DNA of 64,000 nucleotides from Alligator mississippiensis (taxonomy: Eukaryota; Chordata; Crocodylia; Alligatoridae). Numbering within the stretch: the first letter of the stretch is position 1; each line of letters starts with the position of its first letter. This document shows, piece after piece, positions 35,455 to 45,948 of this stretch. The notes below the pieces were generated by a model, which searched no databases, was not told the DNA's origin, and saw only the letters and a program-made list of their open reading frames with translations. Position numbers and translations under genes: made by a program. The DNA lies in the NCBI RefSeq assembly GCF_030867095.1, contig NC_081828.1:50135434-50199433 (forward strand). Direction: 5' to 3'.

Positions 35455-36624
35455 TACCTTTGGTGCCTGCCACTTTAAGGGCAGGAGCATGCAGCCACCA
35501 GGTGCTGATGAGAGTGGCCATTTTCAAACATAGGCCAGAGAGGCAGCAGTCTGTGCTAAGCAGCCAAGGAGGCAACATCAGATTGAGCTGCTCCTGGAAC
35601 AGCTTGGAGGTAAGAGTGAGGTTATAGGGACAAAGGAGGCTTCAGTGGTCCTGGACAAGACCTGAAACTGTACCCTGCCAGGATAGGGAGGCCTGGTGAG
35701 ACTGCCAGTGGTGTGGCAGCCCCACTCAAATACCAGGACCATGAACCTCCCTGGTGTAAGGCGGGTCGGGGCAGCTAAACCCCAGCCCCCACCTTTGGGT
35801 GGGTTACTAAGTGGGAGAAGTGGGGCCAGGCATGGCTGCAGCCATCTGAGCCTGCATGGGTGCAAGACCCTGGAGGCCCCAGAGAGGTGGCAATTGTGGA
35901 CCCCTAGAAAAGGGGGCAGTTGAGAGATGCTGAGAGAACAGGGGTGGGGTGGGGTGGGCCCACTCATAGTAGTGTGTCTTTACAACCTGAAGGACTGGGC
36001 ATAATTCAGGGTTGAGTAGGGCTGAAGGATGGCCAGAAGGGCAGCACACAGACCAACCCCCCACAAGATCATGGTGCTGTGTATAAGAAGCCCAGTGACA
36101 GACTAGGGCAAATTTGGCCCTCCATTTGGTGAACTGGCTTGCACTATTCAGGTGAGGGTCACAGGAGAGGCCCAAGAGACTGCATGTCGCCAGCCAAGGC
36201 ATGACTCAGGTAAGCCTGATGGCCAGAAGGGTCACTCCAGGAGAAAACAGGCCAGAGTGCAGGGGGCACAGTATGGTGCAGCGAGCAAGAGACCCTGTCA
36301 GAGGAAGTGGAGTGTGAAAGGCCCCAGTGAGAGGGGGGTGGTATGAGAGTGTGTGTGAAGCCTGATGGAGGACAAGGTTTGGTCCAGCTTGTGGCCAGGA
36401 GTATGATTACATCTTGGATGCCATCTGTGAGGTATGGGCCATGGTGTAGGGGAGGTACGGAGCCGTGGATGCCACCTGGCATTGGGGCATGTAATGGGCA
36501 GCCTCCCATGTTTACCACCAGTTTATTGTAACAGCAAAGTCATGGTAGGCGAGAATGGGCAGACTGCCCCTTAGACAGGTGGGCGGGCTGGCTTGAGACC
36601 CGACCTTGAGCATGCCCCGTCACA
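35455..36624. mobile_element. Probable solo LTR
   Basis: A 1170-bp segment beginning TGTGGC and ending GTCACA (TG...CA), flanked by AGATT (35450-35454) and GGATT (36625-36629), a 4/5 target match. It has CACTTTAAGGGCAGG near the 5' end, a TATA-like GTGTATAAGAAGCC at about 36080, and purine-rich non-coding text. A second LTR-like segment with comparable phrases lies at 54812-57255. I see no gag, pol or env frame, primer-binding site or second LTR nearby. The retrovirus-like or Gypsy class is not determined. Confidence 0.45.
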
Positions 36625-36774
36625 GGATTCCATGCCAAAATTGACCATTTTTCTCAAAATTGCTTTTCCATATTTTGACCAGCTCTGATAATATTCCTGC
36701 TGAACACAAGGCTGAATGGAGCAATAAGGTGCTGAACAAATAGTAATACCAGTACTAACTAAAAGGTTAGTTAG

Positions 36775-37818
36775 TAGATCTGTGTGAATAGGGAAGTACT
36801 CGATTCAGATTTGGATTTGGCTTTTCAGAGGACAGTGATTTGATCTGAATCACTGTCCCCATTAGATTCGGCTGAATCAGAATAGGAGACTTAGAGCCGA
36901 TTCAGGTTGGCTGGGGAGAGGTAGGCACAGCTGGGTGGTTGCAGGTTCTCCTGTGGCTCCTCTGGCTGTGCCTGCCTCTCCCCAGGTGGGGTGGAGCCAC
37001 AGGAGAAGCCCCCATGGCTGCCCTGCCTGGCCCTATCCCCTGCTCAGCCCAAGCCTAGTCCTGGCACTTAAAAAAAAAAAAAAAAAAAGCCCTGCACTCA
37101 CTGGCTGCAGCAGTGGTGATTGGAGCCTCTTAGGGCTCATTAAAGAGCCCCCACCCCCCCACGCCGTGGGGGGCAGTGGGGATCCCCCCGCTTGGTACCC
37201 ACACAGCAGCTGCCTCATGACGCGGGTGCAGCGTGGCTGTACAGGGCCCTGCATGCTGTCTGGGTGCTGGGGCCACTGGAGCTGAGTTGTGCTGGGCTCC
37301 GGCTGACTGCTGGAACTGCCTCAGCGCTCAGACAGCACATGATGCCCTGCCGAGCCATGCTGCACCGACGCAATGTGACAGCTGCTGTACAAGTGCCAAG
37401 CAGAGGGGGCGATCCCCACTGCCCCCCACTGCGCAGCAGGGGTTCCGCCACGAGCCCTCAGAGGCCCCGATCGCTGCTGCTGCAGCCAGTGAGTGCAGGG
37501 CTTTTTTAAGTGCCAGGACTAGGCTGGAGCTGGGCAGGGAATAGGGCCTGGCAGGGCAGCCATGGGGGCTTCTCCTGCGGCTCCCCCTGCCCAGGGAGAG
37601 CCAGGCACAGCTGGAGGAACTGCAGGAGAACCTTTAGCTGCTGGCTGTGCCTGCTTCTCCCTGGCCAATCCGAATCTCTGAATTGATCTTGAGGCTTCGG
37701 ATTCAATTCGGACCTTTTAATGGGTCTCCTTGTTCAATTCGGATTTGGAGATTCAGCCATGGAATTGGACCGAATCTCCTCCAAATCGAATCGGTGACCA
37801 AAGCTTTACACAGCCCTA
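36775..37818 (-). mobile_element. Non-autonomous hAT family A, copy A4 (long-core subfamily)
   Basis: 1044 bp with a perfect 8-bp duplication TTAGTTAG (36767-36774 and 37819-37826). Left end TAGATCTGTGTGAA, right end AAGCTTTACACAGCCCTA. Hairpin GGACAGTGAT/ATCACTGTCC at 36830-36858. The core matches A2 rather than A1/A3/A5: GCACTTAAAAAA then CACTGGCTGCAGCAG, and GGGCAGCCATGGGG. An A18 run is at 37071-37088. Frames on both strands are compositional. Confidence 0.88.
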
Positions 37819-37829
37819 TTAGTTAGTAT

Positions 37830-38324
37830 CTAAAGTAAAGTTCTACCATTGATCTCTGTGCAAATCGCCATTGATATCACTGGAAGGTCTGTGAAGAGTT
37901 GAGGATAACGTGCAGTGGTACATTTCTATCCCAGCTCATGGATCATAGTTAAAAATGAATTTAGCCTGTCTGTAGAATGAAAGAACTCTGTTGTAGAGCA
38001 TACACCAACAAATTATTCTTTCTGCACTGGAAGAGCAGACTGTGAGGCAGGATTTGTAGCCTTGTATGTACCTTTCACTCCCACTGTGGGAAAAACAGAA
38101 AGCAGATACAATCTATCCTGAGCCTCCTCCTCTCCAAGGAATGGCTGAAACTCACTGCTTGGCTGAAACTCATGTTATCAGAGACAGAACTAACTGGTCT
38201 TGTTATGCATTCATGCACTGTCCTGGAAAGGACTTTGCACTCAGGTATAACTAACAAGCAAGCAAGGTAAGGGAGCAAGACAAAGTAAAAACTCATGCAC
38301 GAGAATAGAAACAGCTATGTATGA
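37830..38324. other. No recognisable feature
   Basis: Unique-looking sequence with no identified element. Confidence 0.4.
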
Positions 38325-38490
38325 CTGATCTCCAAAGTGCTTCACCAACATTAAGTGACTAATACCATACTCAGTGTACAAGCGTGGGAGGGAATGATCA
38401 TCTTCCCTAGTATACAAATGGGAAAGCCAGTTCTACAGAAGAGTTAATGTGAGAGCTAGAAAATATGCCTGGCTCCTACACATTTGTTCA
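38325..38490 (-). repeat. MIR/CORE-type SINE, decayed
   Basis: CTCCAAAGTGCTTCACCAACATTAAGTG ... ACAAATGGGAAAGCC ... GTTAATGTGAGAGCTAGAAAATATGCC follows the antisense SINE order 'caaagcgctttac ... cagatgggaaactgag ... gccaggaatagaac'. Confidence 0.4.
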
Positions 38491-38848
38491 ACTGAAGACA
38501 CTACAACTCTAAATATGATGGAGAACATGGTCTCCTTGTTACAGTCACAAATCCTAGGTCCTTCTTCTGACACAGCTGCGAATTTCTTTAGGGCTTAAGT
38601 GCATCTATCTCATATACGTATAGGATTTATGGTGCCTGAATCTCAAAAATGATTAATCCTTTAGTGCTTGCACTTTGTGACTTTTGGCCAAGAGTTTCTA
38701 TATATTCCTAGAGGAATATATTCTCACCATGGTAATGATCCTAGAACCGCTAGAGTCAGTGGAAAGAACTCTTCATGGATGTCTGTGGGACCATTTCTGT
38801 GAATGAGATATATAGGTTATAGCACACAGCTGACACAAAGAACAGAAA

Positions 38849-39351
38849 GTTCTGGTCATCGGGGACTCCATCCTGAGGGGAACTGGTGGTCCAAACTGTC
38901 GCTCGGAGCCCTGGTCATGGCAGGTCTGCTGCATGCCCGGAACGAGGATTCGCAACATCACAGAGACCATCCCTAAAATCATCAAGCCCTCTGACTACTA
39001 TCCACTGGTTGTGGTCCATGTGAGTACAAATGATGCATCCAAGGGCAAGCTGGATAACATCATGGAGGACTACAAGGCCTTGGGACACCAACTGAAGAAG
39101 ACAGGAGCCCAGGTGGTATTTTCCTCCATTCTCCCAGTAAGTGGATGGGGTAGGCGTTATGAGGCCTGCATTGATGTGGTTAACCGGCGACTTTGGAGCT
39201 GGTGCCACAGGCAGGTTTTGGGTTTTTTGACAACAACCCATGTTTTTGTATGGAGGGCATGCTGGGGTGGGATGAGCTTCACCTCTCCCCTAAGGGCAGA
39301 CGTATCTTTTCCTCTAGGTTGGCTGATCTCGTACGGCGGGCTTTAAACTAG
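38849..39351 (+). pseudogene. CR1 ORF1 SGNH-type esterase domain, frameshifted
   Basis: The frame from 38849 opens with VLVIGDSILRG. GDS at 38861-38869 is SGNH block I with the nucleophile Ser. VVVHVSTND follows, with STND at 39023-39034 matching block III (Asn). Then come LKKTGAQVVFSSILP and a frame change between about 39215 and 39230. After the shift WDELHLSPKGR (DELH at 39271-39282) supplies the block V Asp-x-x-His, followed by FSSRLADLVRRALN and a stop at 39349-39351. Esterase domains in ORF1 are known in CR1 and related LINEs, where they are thought to aid the ribonucleoprotein. All triad residues survive, but the single frameshift separates Ser/Asn from Asp/His. The N-terminal part of ORF1 is lost by 5' truncation. 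Confidence 0.8.
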
Positions 39352-39509
39352 CTTTGCCGGGGGAAGGGGCCATTTTGAGTGGAGAGGATGCTTCATCAGC
39401 ATGCAGGGTGACAAGAGGAAGGGAAGTCCAGGTAAGCATCAACATCCTGGGAGTAGGGGGCCACAACTGTCCTGGGAGTGGGAGGGAGGCATGTGCACCC
39501 TCAGGAGGC

Positions 39510-40280
39510 CTCAAATGCCTCTACACTAATGCTCGTAGTATGGGGAGTAAGCAGGAGGAACTGTGCTTCCTGATTGCGAGTAAGAACCCAGACTTAGCAG
39601 GGCTCACAGAAGCCTGGTAGGACCATATCTACAACTGAGCAGTGGGCATTCAGGGATACACCCTACATAGAAGAGACAGGACAGAGAGGAAAGGTTAGGG
39701 GGGTTGTGCTCTATGTCAAAGAGCACCTCACATCATCAAGAGGAGGGTTGGGAAGAGACATTATGGGTCAAACTACAAGGGGGGGCGTGGCGAAAGGGAC
39801 CTTACGGTGGGTGTCTACTAGAGACCACCCAACCAGGGGGAAGAGCTGGACCAGGACTTCTCCAGTCAGCTTATGGAGACAGTTAGGTCAAGGGATGTTA
39901 TTGTCATGGGTGACCTAAACTACCCAGGCATTTGCTGGGAGGAGCAGACAGCCAGGTCTCACCGCTCGCATAGGTTCCTGGCTGTATTACAGGACCTTCA
40001 CCTTATCCAGGAAGTGCACAGCCCCACTAGGGGTAACGCCTTGCTGGACCTGGTCCTGGCCACGGGGGATGACCTGGTGAGGGGACTGCAGGTCTTTGAC
40101 CAACTGGGCAATAGCAATCATCAGCTGCTGGATTTCACTATCCAACGCAGGGTGTCAAGGGCTCACATCAAGGCTAAAGCCCTTGACTTCAGAAAGGCCA
40201 ACTTCAATGAGCTTAGGAGACTAGTGGGGGAGGCACTAAGGGCCCAGAAGGTAGAAGAGATGGGAGTCCACGAGGGATAG
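39510..40280 (+). pseudogene. CR1 ORF2 endonuclease (APE-like) domain
   Basis: CLYTNARSM at about 39519 and LAGLTEAW before a stop at 39618-39620 are the first endonuclease blocks (Asn and catalytic Glu). A second stop follows at 39636-39638. About 39690-39780 the coding sense moves into another frame (LYVKEHLTSSRGG) and returns. Then GVY.RPPN, IVMGDLNYPGICWEE (GDLN, the Asp/Asn block), NALLDLVLATGDD and GNSNHQLLDF follow. The last motif is normally SDH, so the catalytic-site Asp appears as Asn (AAT). The frame ends at TAG 40278-40280, after which the same frame runs on into the RT part. Confidence 0.8.
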
Positions 40281-40412
40281 TCGTACCTTAAGGGGGCGAT
40301 CCTCCAGGCCCAAAGGATAACAGTCCCTGAGAGAAGCAAGGAGGGTAAGAGTGCTCAGAAACCCCCTTGGCTCAGCAAGGGCATTCAGCAATGTCTGCAG
40401 ACTAAAAGGGGG

Positions 40413-41765
40413 GTGTACAACCAGTGGAAGGGAGGAATTATCACCAAGGAGGAGTATTTCTCCTCGGCCCGTGAGTGCAGGAGGGCTATTAGGAAGGCCA
40501 AGGTAGAGATGGAACTCAGCCTAGCATCCAGGATTATTAAAGACAACAAAAAGTCCTTTTTCAAGTACATTGGGAGCAACAAGAGGGCACGAGGCAATGT
40601 AGGGCCCCTACAAGATGCAAACGGTAATCTTGTGGCTACGCCAGACAATAAAGCTGATATTTTTAATAGTTTCTTTTTCTCCGTTTCCTTGAACAGGGAC
40701 CGGGACATCCCACCTACTAGAGGTAGGGATAATCTTGGGGATAGCTCTGTCAGGCCTTCAGTCAATGCAGATGTAGTTAGGGATCTTCTGGAAGGGCTAG
40801 ACATTTTTAAATCTGCAGGTCCAGATGCCCTCCACCCAAGGTTGTACTCAACCTGGCGAGATGTGAGCAGTGGGGTACCCCAGGGCTCGGTCCTTGGGCC
40901 CGCACTGTTTAACATCTTCATCAGCGACTTGAATGAGGGAGTGGAAAGCACGCTGTCCAAGTTTGCTGATGACACTAAGATGTGGGGCGAGGTGGACACA
41001 CTTGAAGGGAGAGAGAGGCTGCAACTAGATTTAAACAGACTACAGAAGTGGGCAGATGAGAATAGGATGGGGTTCAACATAGACAAATGCAGGGTGCTGC
41101 ACCTTGGGAGAAGGAATCCACAGCATACTTACAGGCTGGGTAGTTCCCTTCTTGAAAGCACAGAGGCGGAACAGGATCTTGGAGTCATTATTGACTCCAA
41201 GATGAACATGAGCCGCCAATGCCAGACCACAGCCAGCAAGGCCAGCCATACCTTGTCATATATCCAAAGGTGCATCTCAAGCCAGTCCAGAGAGGTGATA
41301 CTCCCCCTCTATGCGACTTTGGTCAGGCCGCAGTTGGAGTACTGCATCCAGTACTGGGCACCGCTCTTCAAAAGGAATGTGGCCAGGCTGGAGAGGGTTC
41401 AGAGGACGGCCACCCGCTTGGTGAGAGGGCAGCAGGACAGGCCATATGAGGAGAGACTGAGGGACCTGAACCTGTTCAGCCTCAGCAAGGGCAGGCTGAG
41501 GGGGGACCTGGTGGCTGCCTACAAACTCATCAGGGGAGATCAACAGCAAATAGGTAGAGCTCTTTTCTCCCCAGCACCACCTGGGGTGACAAGGAACAAT
41601 GGTAATAAGCTGATGCAGAATAGGTTTAGGTTAGAGATCAGAAGGCAATATTTTACAGTTAGGGTAGCCAAAATCTGGAACCAACTTCCCAGGGAAGTGG
41701 TCCTCGCCCCTACCTTGGGCAAATTCAAGAAGAGGTTGGATGATCACCTGTCTGGGGTCTTGTGA
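40413..41765 (+). CDS. CR1 ORF2 reverse-transcriptase fragment, internally deleted, 450 codons open
   Basis: An uninterrupted frame whose first Met (40413) is internal to ORF2; the same frame is already open from just after the TAG at 40278-40280. It contains the connector after the endonuclease (GGIITKEEYFSSARECRRAI), ANGNLVATPDNKADIFNSFF and KSAGPDALHPRL (about residues 133-144). It then passes within a few codons to SSGVPQGSVLGPALFNIFIS. FADD (40962-40973, residues 184-187) is the RT block C. Downstream are LQKWADENRMGFNIDKC, EQDLGVIIDSKMNMS, SREVILPLYATLVRPQLEY, ERLRDLNLFSLSKGRLRGDL, AKIWNQLPREVV and a terminal LGKFKKRLDDHLSGVL, the normal CR1 C-terminus. Family knowledge says roughly 150 residues (blocks 2-4, including the first catalytic Asp of the YLDFSKAFD region) normally lie between GPD.LHP and VPQGS. 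They are absent here with no frame loss, so no RT activity is expected. Confidence 0.85.
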   Translation: MYNQWKGGIITKEEYFSSARECRRAIRKAKVEMELSLASRIIKDNKKSFFKYIGSNKRARGNVGPLQDANGNLVATPDNKADIFNSFFFSVSLNRDRDIPPTRGRDNLGDSSVRPSVNADVVRDLLEGLDIFKSAGPDALHPRLYSTWRDVSSGVPQGSVLGPALFNIFISDLNEGVESTLSKFADDTKMWGEVDTLEGRERLQLDLNRLQKWADENRMGFNIDKCRVLHLGRRNPQHTYRLGSSLLESTEAEQDLGVIIDSKMNMSRQCQTTASKASHTLSYIQRCISSQSREVILPLYATLVRPQLEYCIQYWAPLFKRNVARLERVQRTATRLVRGQQDRPYEERLRDLNLFSLSKGRLRGDLVAAYKLIRGDQQQIGRALFSPAPPGVTRNNGNKLMQNRFRLEIRRQYFTVRVAKIWNQLPREVVLAPTLGKFKKRLDDHLSGVL

Positions 41766-41859
41766 ACCCAGCATTCATTCCTGCCTGTGGCAGGGGGTCA
41801 GGCTAGATGATCTGTTCAGGTCCCTCCTGACCCTAGCTACTATGAAACTATGAAACAGT

Positions 41860-42140
41860 GTGAATGTAGTGTCAGAGCTAAAAACTTCATTACACAAGAA
41901 ACAGAAAATTCACAGCGATGATTCTCAAAGCAACTTCTTCTCTTTGCAGCCTGGTAGGATTTTGCATTACTGTAGATGCTATTCAACTCTTCCATTTCCA
42001 TGGACAACACAGCTGAATTGTGACTGCCATGGGAACCATAACTACGACTGTCCTGACTTGGTCCATTCACCTTCTTAGCCATAATGTTACAGTAGCATTT
42101 ATTTCTTGCCCAACACATGTAATTTTTTAGACTTATTTCA
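41860..42140. other. No recognisable feature
   Basis: Unique-looking flank of the CR1. Confidence 0.4.
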
Positions 42141-42345
42141 AAGGCCCGCTGAAAACAATGAAAGACTCCTATCGATTTTAATGGGCTTCAGTTTAAGGGC
42201 CTGATACAGGAGAGAAAAACAGGGTTCAACCACTGAAATAAATACACTTGGGCCAGATCTTCAGCTGGCATAAATCAATTTTGCTGCACCGATGCCAATG
42301 CTCACCTACCCCAGTGGAGAACTTTCACTGCTTGTGTTTATTTCA
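42141..42345. repeat. Palindromic MITE and a half MITE
   Basis: 42141-42203 is an imperfect palindrome (AAGGCCCGCTGAAAACAATG ... TTAATGGGCTTC...AAGGGCCTG). 42250-42290 begins GGGCCAGATCTTCAGCTGGCATAAATCA, the left arm of the common GGGCCAGAT...CAGCTGGTGTAAATC reptile/bird MITE, without a clear right arm. Confidence 0.4.
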
Positions 42346-45300
42346 CGTTAGAGGAAAAATAAAAGGTGCAACTGCTTTTATGGAAAAAGAGCATGGGTGC
42401 ATTTATTTTATTGTATGTTGTCTCAGTCAAGCCTTGAACACAATGGACCAGGCCCTGCCCTTCATGTAATGCTATAATGAGCTTCTTATACATGCAAAAC
42501 ATGGAACAGATTCTCAGCCCCGTGTTCTAGATAGCCCTCAGTAGCAGGCAGCAGCTCCCCCAGCACCAGTCCAGGTTCTCAGCGGCCAGTCTGTGGGACA
42601 GACTGTAGCATGTGTCTTGGCCAGAGGTGTGCCCTGCTGCTTAACATCTGCCACAAACAACCCTGAGCTAGCCTGCCTTGCACTGGCAGACAGCTGCCGC
42701 TCCAGGTAACAGCCAGCAAAGTCCTGTCATATGCACGTGTCCATCATTGTCAAGCACAGCTCTGCCATTTGAACGCAGGGCATCCTGTAATGTGCATGAA
42801 AGATTAAATGCAGAGCTGGTGGGAGGGAGCTACAAAGGCTGCATGGTGACATTTAAACTTAAGCCATACATGACAGACATGCTCCTTCCCTGCAAAGCCC
42901 TCCCATCTCTGACCCTTCCCTCTTCACAAGGGACTTGTCACCATCTCTCCTTCCCCTAATCCTTAGAAAGCACCTAACCTGGTCAAACGTCTTCTCAGGT
43001 CTCCCACCACTACTGTTGCTAGCTACCTCCTCCCTACCCGCCCCACCCCAATCTGGCAATCCTGCCACCTCCCCATCACTTGCAGAAGGAAGGGTTTGCT
43101 CATCTTGGCTCCATGGTAGTCCCAATGGGGAGCAAAGCATGTAACAGGGTCCAGGCAGGGGTTGCAGATACACAGAGCGAAACAAAATCTTTTCTAAATA
43201 AAACTCCTGTGCTGACACCAGAAATCTCCTGTGATCCTTGTGACAACATCCTGCCTGAGCTGAGCTGGAAACACCTAACGGCTAGGTGTGGAGGAAGCCA
43301 AGATATGGTAAGCCCCTTTTCCATCTTCAGCACATCTAGGAGCATATGGATGCCCCTCATCCCTAGGTGTCAATCAGACCCTGCCTCGGAGGAGCATTGC
43401 TACACAGTACAGCACAACACAGAGACACAGGTAGAGCTCCCATTGATGTTCACGGGACTTCCCTGAGAACTTCAATGCTTTTTTTAAACGTGGCCTAGGA
43501 AGAGCCTCTGGGTTGCTCTGATTTACGTTGGCAAAAGGTCTCCCACTGAGGCCATAGTCACATGACCAACTTATCCCCGCAAAGCCCCAGTTATCCTGTG
43601 AAAAAGAACATGATGGGGGTCATATGATAACCCCTTTCCTAGCCTTGGGAATTCCTTCCTCTTCCCATTCAAAGTAACAAATCTTTCTATGATTTCTATG
43701 ATTCGATTTCCGACACTAGTGAAGGACTTGCTCAGCAATGACACTTCCCCCAGCAAAGCCTCCCCAGCCACCTCTGCACAGCCCAAACAACTGAGGCCAG
43801 GGGTGAGTCCCAAGTATTAGCTTGAGCCTGGATGAAAAGCAAAGGTTTTTGCCTGACACATGATGATGACCCTCAGGTGACACAGCTCCACGCAGTAAGA
43901 TGCTGCCTTGGAAAGATTAGGAAGATAATCAACTGTGGGTTCCCTCCCTCGCCTCTCCTCCACAACCCCAATAACCCAATAGACAGCCATGTAGTAGCAC
44001 GAATTAAAAAAAAATAGAGCAAACAATCAGCCCAACATGCGAAAAGATTTCCTGCACTGAGTGCCTCTTGCTCACCTTGATTAGTCGAGCAGAACATAAA
44101 CATAAAAAACACAATTGCTTTCTTTTTGAGAGGAGATGCTAAAACCGTCAACCTTGATTTACCCCAGCACTGTGACTGTCTCACGACAGATATAAAACTT
44201 TCCTACCAATTCCAACATTTTTTGGTGTTCATTTTTGGGTTTGTTTTTGTTTGTTTGTTTGTTTATTGGGGGGAGGGGTTACCTGCTGTACATATGCAGA
44301 GTGGGGAAAAATTCAACCTTTCTCTCTGTGGTGCCACCATATCAGCCCTAGTAACTTTACTCTTACCTGCCTTTAAACAGAAGATGGAATAGAAGGGGAT
44401 TGCAGGTTTCTTTGGAGAGAGAGAGAGAGAGAGTGAGTGTGTGTGTGTGTGTTTAAAAATAAAACCAGAAGGGTTTGGGGGTTTTTTTTAGGCACTCACT
44501 CTGCATTCATTTTTATTGATTTGCAGGCAATTCGAGAATCTGTGGATATGCCCAAAATGTGTGTTCTGCTCTATCTTCTTACAACCAGTAACATTACAGC
44601 TCAATTTCATCTATATGATTAACTGGGGGGGGGGGGGGGGGGGAGAAAAAATTCTTTATAAACTTCCAGACAGGAGAAATGCTGGAAACTGATAGCAAAG
44701 CCATATTTTGGATAGAATTGCAATAGAAGGCTTTAGCCAGGAAGAAGGGACAAAATGGATAAAAGGAAAGAGAAATAGATTTAATGGGGGAGACTGAAGC
44801 TGTGCGCTGTAGGATGCCATACTAACACATCTCTGGAGGCCCAGCAGTGTCTGCAGGACTTAGTCTTTCATTTAAAAATACTAATGGGCTGATTTGCAGA
44901 GATGCCTGGCACCCAGAGCTCCCACTGAAATTAGTTCTCACACATATTCTTAATGTTTCTGGTGACTGAGAAAGTCTGCCAAATATGACCCCACAGCAGC
45001 ATTGTCTGAGACCTGGGTAGACAAATAATACCCCCAACAGAGCTAAGACACTGTCTTCCCACTCTTCCTGAATGCTTGCTATGGATCCCAATGACATTAA
45101 GCCAAAGAGCAATGTGGTTTATTTTCAGTGCTCATCCCTGCATCTGAAGCTTCCAACTGTTCGGAGACCATGGCCCTGTTTGATCTCGGGGGTGGAAGTT
45201 GAGTAGAATGCAATTCATGTTCTAACCCCCTCTGAATATGAGAGAAAGGAGGAAGAAAAGGGAAAAAATGCAGCAAACTGACAGCTCCCCAGGCACTCTC

Positions 45301-45704
45301 CTCATTTCCCATAAAACTTTGCCTTAGTAAAGATTGCATTTCGCTTGGGGGTAGGAATATCGCTCTTTGTATGTGTGTAAAATGCTAGGCCCACTCCATG
45401 GCAACAAAGAAAGGTTCCGGATGGGACTTTTCAGAGCACTCATTGTTAGCCAAACTCTGTTCTCCTTGAAAACTCAATATGAAAACTCCCACTGGTTTAA
45501 CTTTGCCTCGTTTGAGGTCAATGGCAGCCTGGTTTGGATGTTTAGTAGGAGCAGTCAGACTGACATTGAGCGTGCTTGAAAACACCACCTATCAACAACA
45601 ATAAATAAATACCATATACATCACCTCATTCAAAATAGGTCTTTTCAAGCCCCAGTATCATTGTGCTGTTTCTCATCTCACATTCTCTTTGTTGTGGTTA
45701 ATGC
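42346..45704. other. Unique-looking sequence with simple repeats
   Basis: No gene seen. Simple repeats include (TTTG)n at 44237-44264, (GA)n(GT)n at 44416-44452 and a G19 run at 44625-44643. At 43686-43710 TCTATGATTTCTATGATTCG resembles the short terminal repeat of CR1 but has no CR1 body attached. Confidence 0.4.
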
Positions 45705-45948
45705 TTAGGGCTAGATCTTAATTAACTTATTAGATACCCAGGTCCAAACCTAGTCCACCCTGTTTGAGCCCTTAAAAAACAAACACAAAGGAGACTGAGT
45801 CCTCCTCCTCCTCACTGCTCTCTGTGGCTTAGTATAAAGGCTGAGATGCCAAAGCAGACATGTTAGTGGTTTTTCAAGGACTCCAATGGGGCAAGAGGAA
45901 TAGGACTGCACATAGACGCCTAATAGCTGGAATAGGATCCGGCCCTTA
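45705..45948. mobile_element. PIF/Harbinger-type MITE, 244 bp
   Basis: Termini TTA-GGGCTAGATCTTAATT... and ...AATAGGATCCGGCCC-TTA form inverted repeats, with TTA on both sides as the 3-bp PIF/Harbinger target (45705-45707 and 45946-45948). The ends match the MITE at 9469-9687 (GGCCAG.TTCTATTCCACCTATTA). Interior non-coding. Crocodilian MITEs named Chompy have been described; whether this belongs to them needs a search. Confidence 0.6.

Larger units (their letters stand above)
38840..41857 (+). mobile_element. CR1 LINE, 5'-truncated, best-preserved element of the window
   Basis: A 3-kb CR1 retrotransposon copy in the order ORF1 esterase (38849-39351), ORF2 endonuclease (about 39510-40280), ORF2 reverse transcriptase C-terminal part (40413-41765), then a short 3' UTR. 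The UTR holds GGGGTCAGGCTAGATGATC, GGTCCCTCCTGACCCTAGC and the terminal near-repeat ACTATGAAACTATGAAA. CR1 elements move by target-primed reverse transcription. This copy starts within ORF1, has one ORF1 frameshift, several ORF2 nonsense codons, and an RT-core deletion, so it cannot be autonomous. From 39354 to 41765 most of ORF2 remains in one frame, which suggests a fairly young copy. Confidence 0.9.

Noticed and set aside
35578-36531. Overlapping frames of 119-131 codons, possible retroviral gag remnant in the LTR-like segment
   Set aside because: Present on both strands, without gag, protease or zinc-knuckle motifs. More likely LTR non-coding sequence.
43686-43710. CR1 3' terminus suggested by TCTATGATTTCTATGATTCG
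   Set aside because: Only the short repeat is present with no adjoining CR1 body, so it may be chance simple sequence.
45705-45948. Direct naming as the crocodilian Chompy MITE
   Set aside because: The TTA target and MITE structure fit, but I cannot confirm the consensus from memory.
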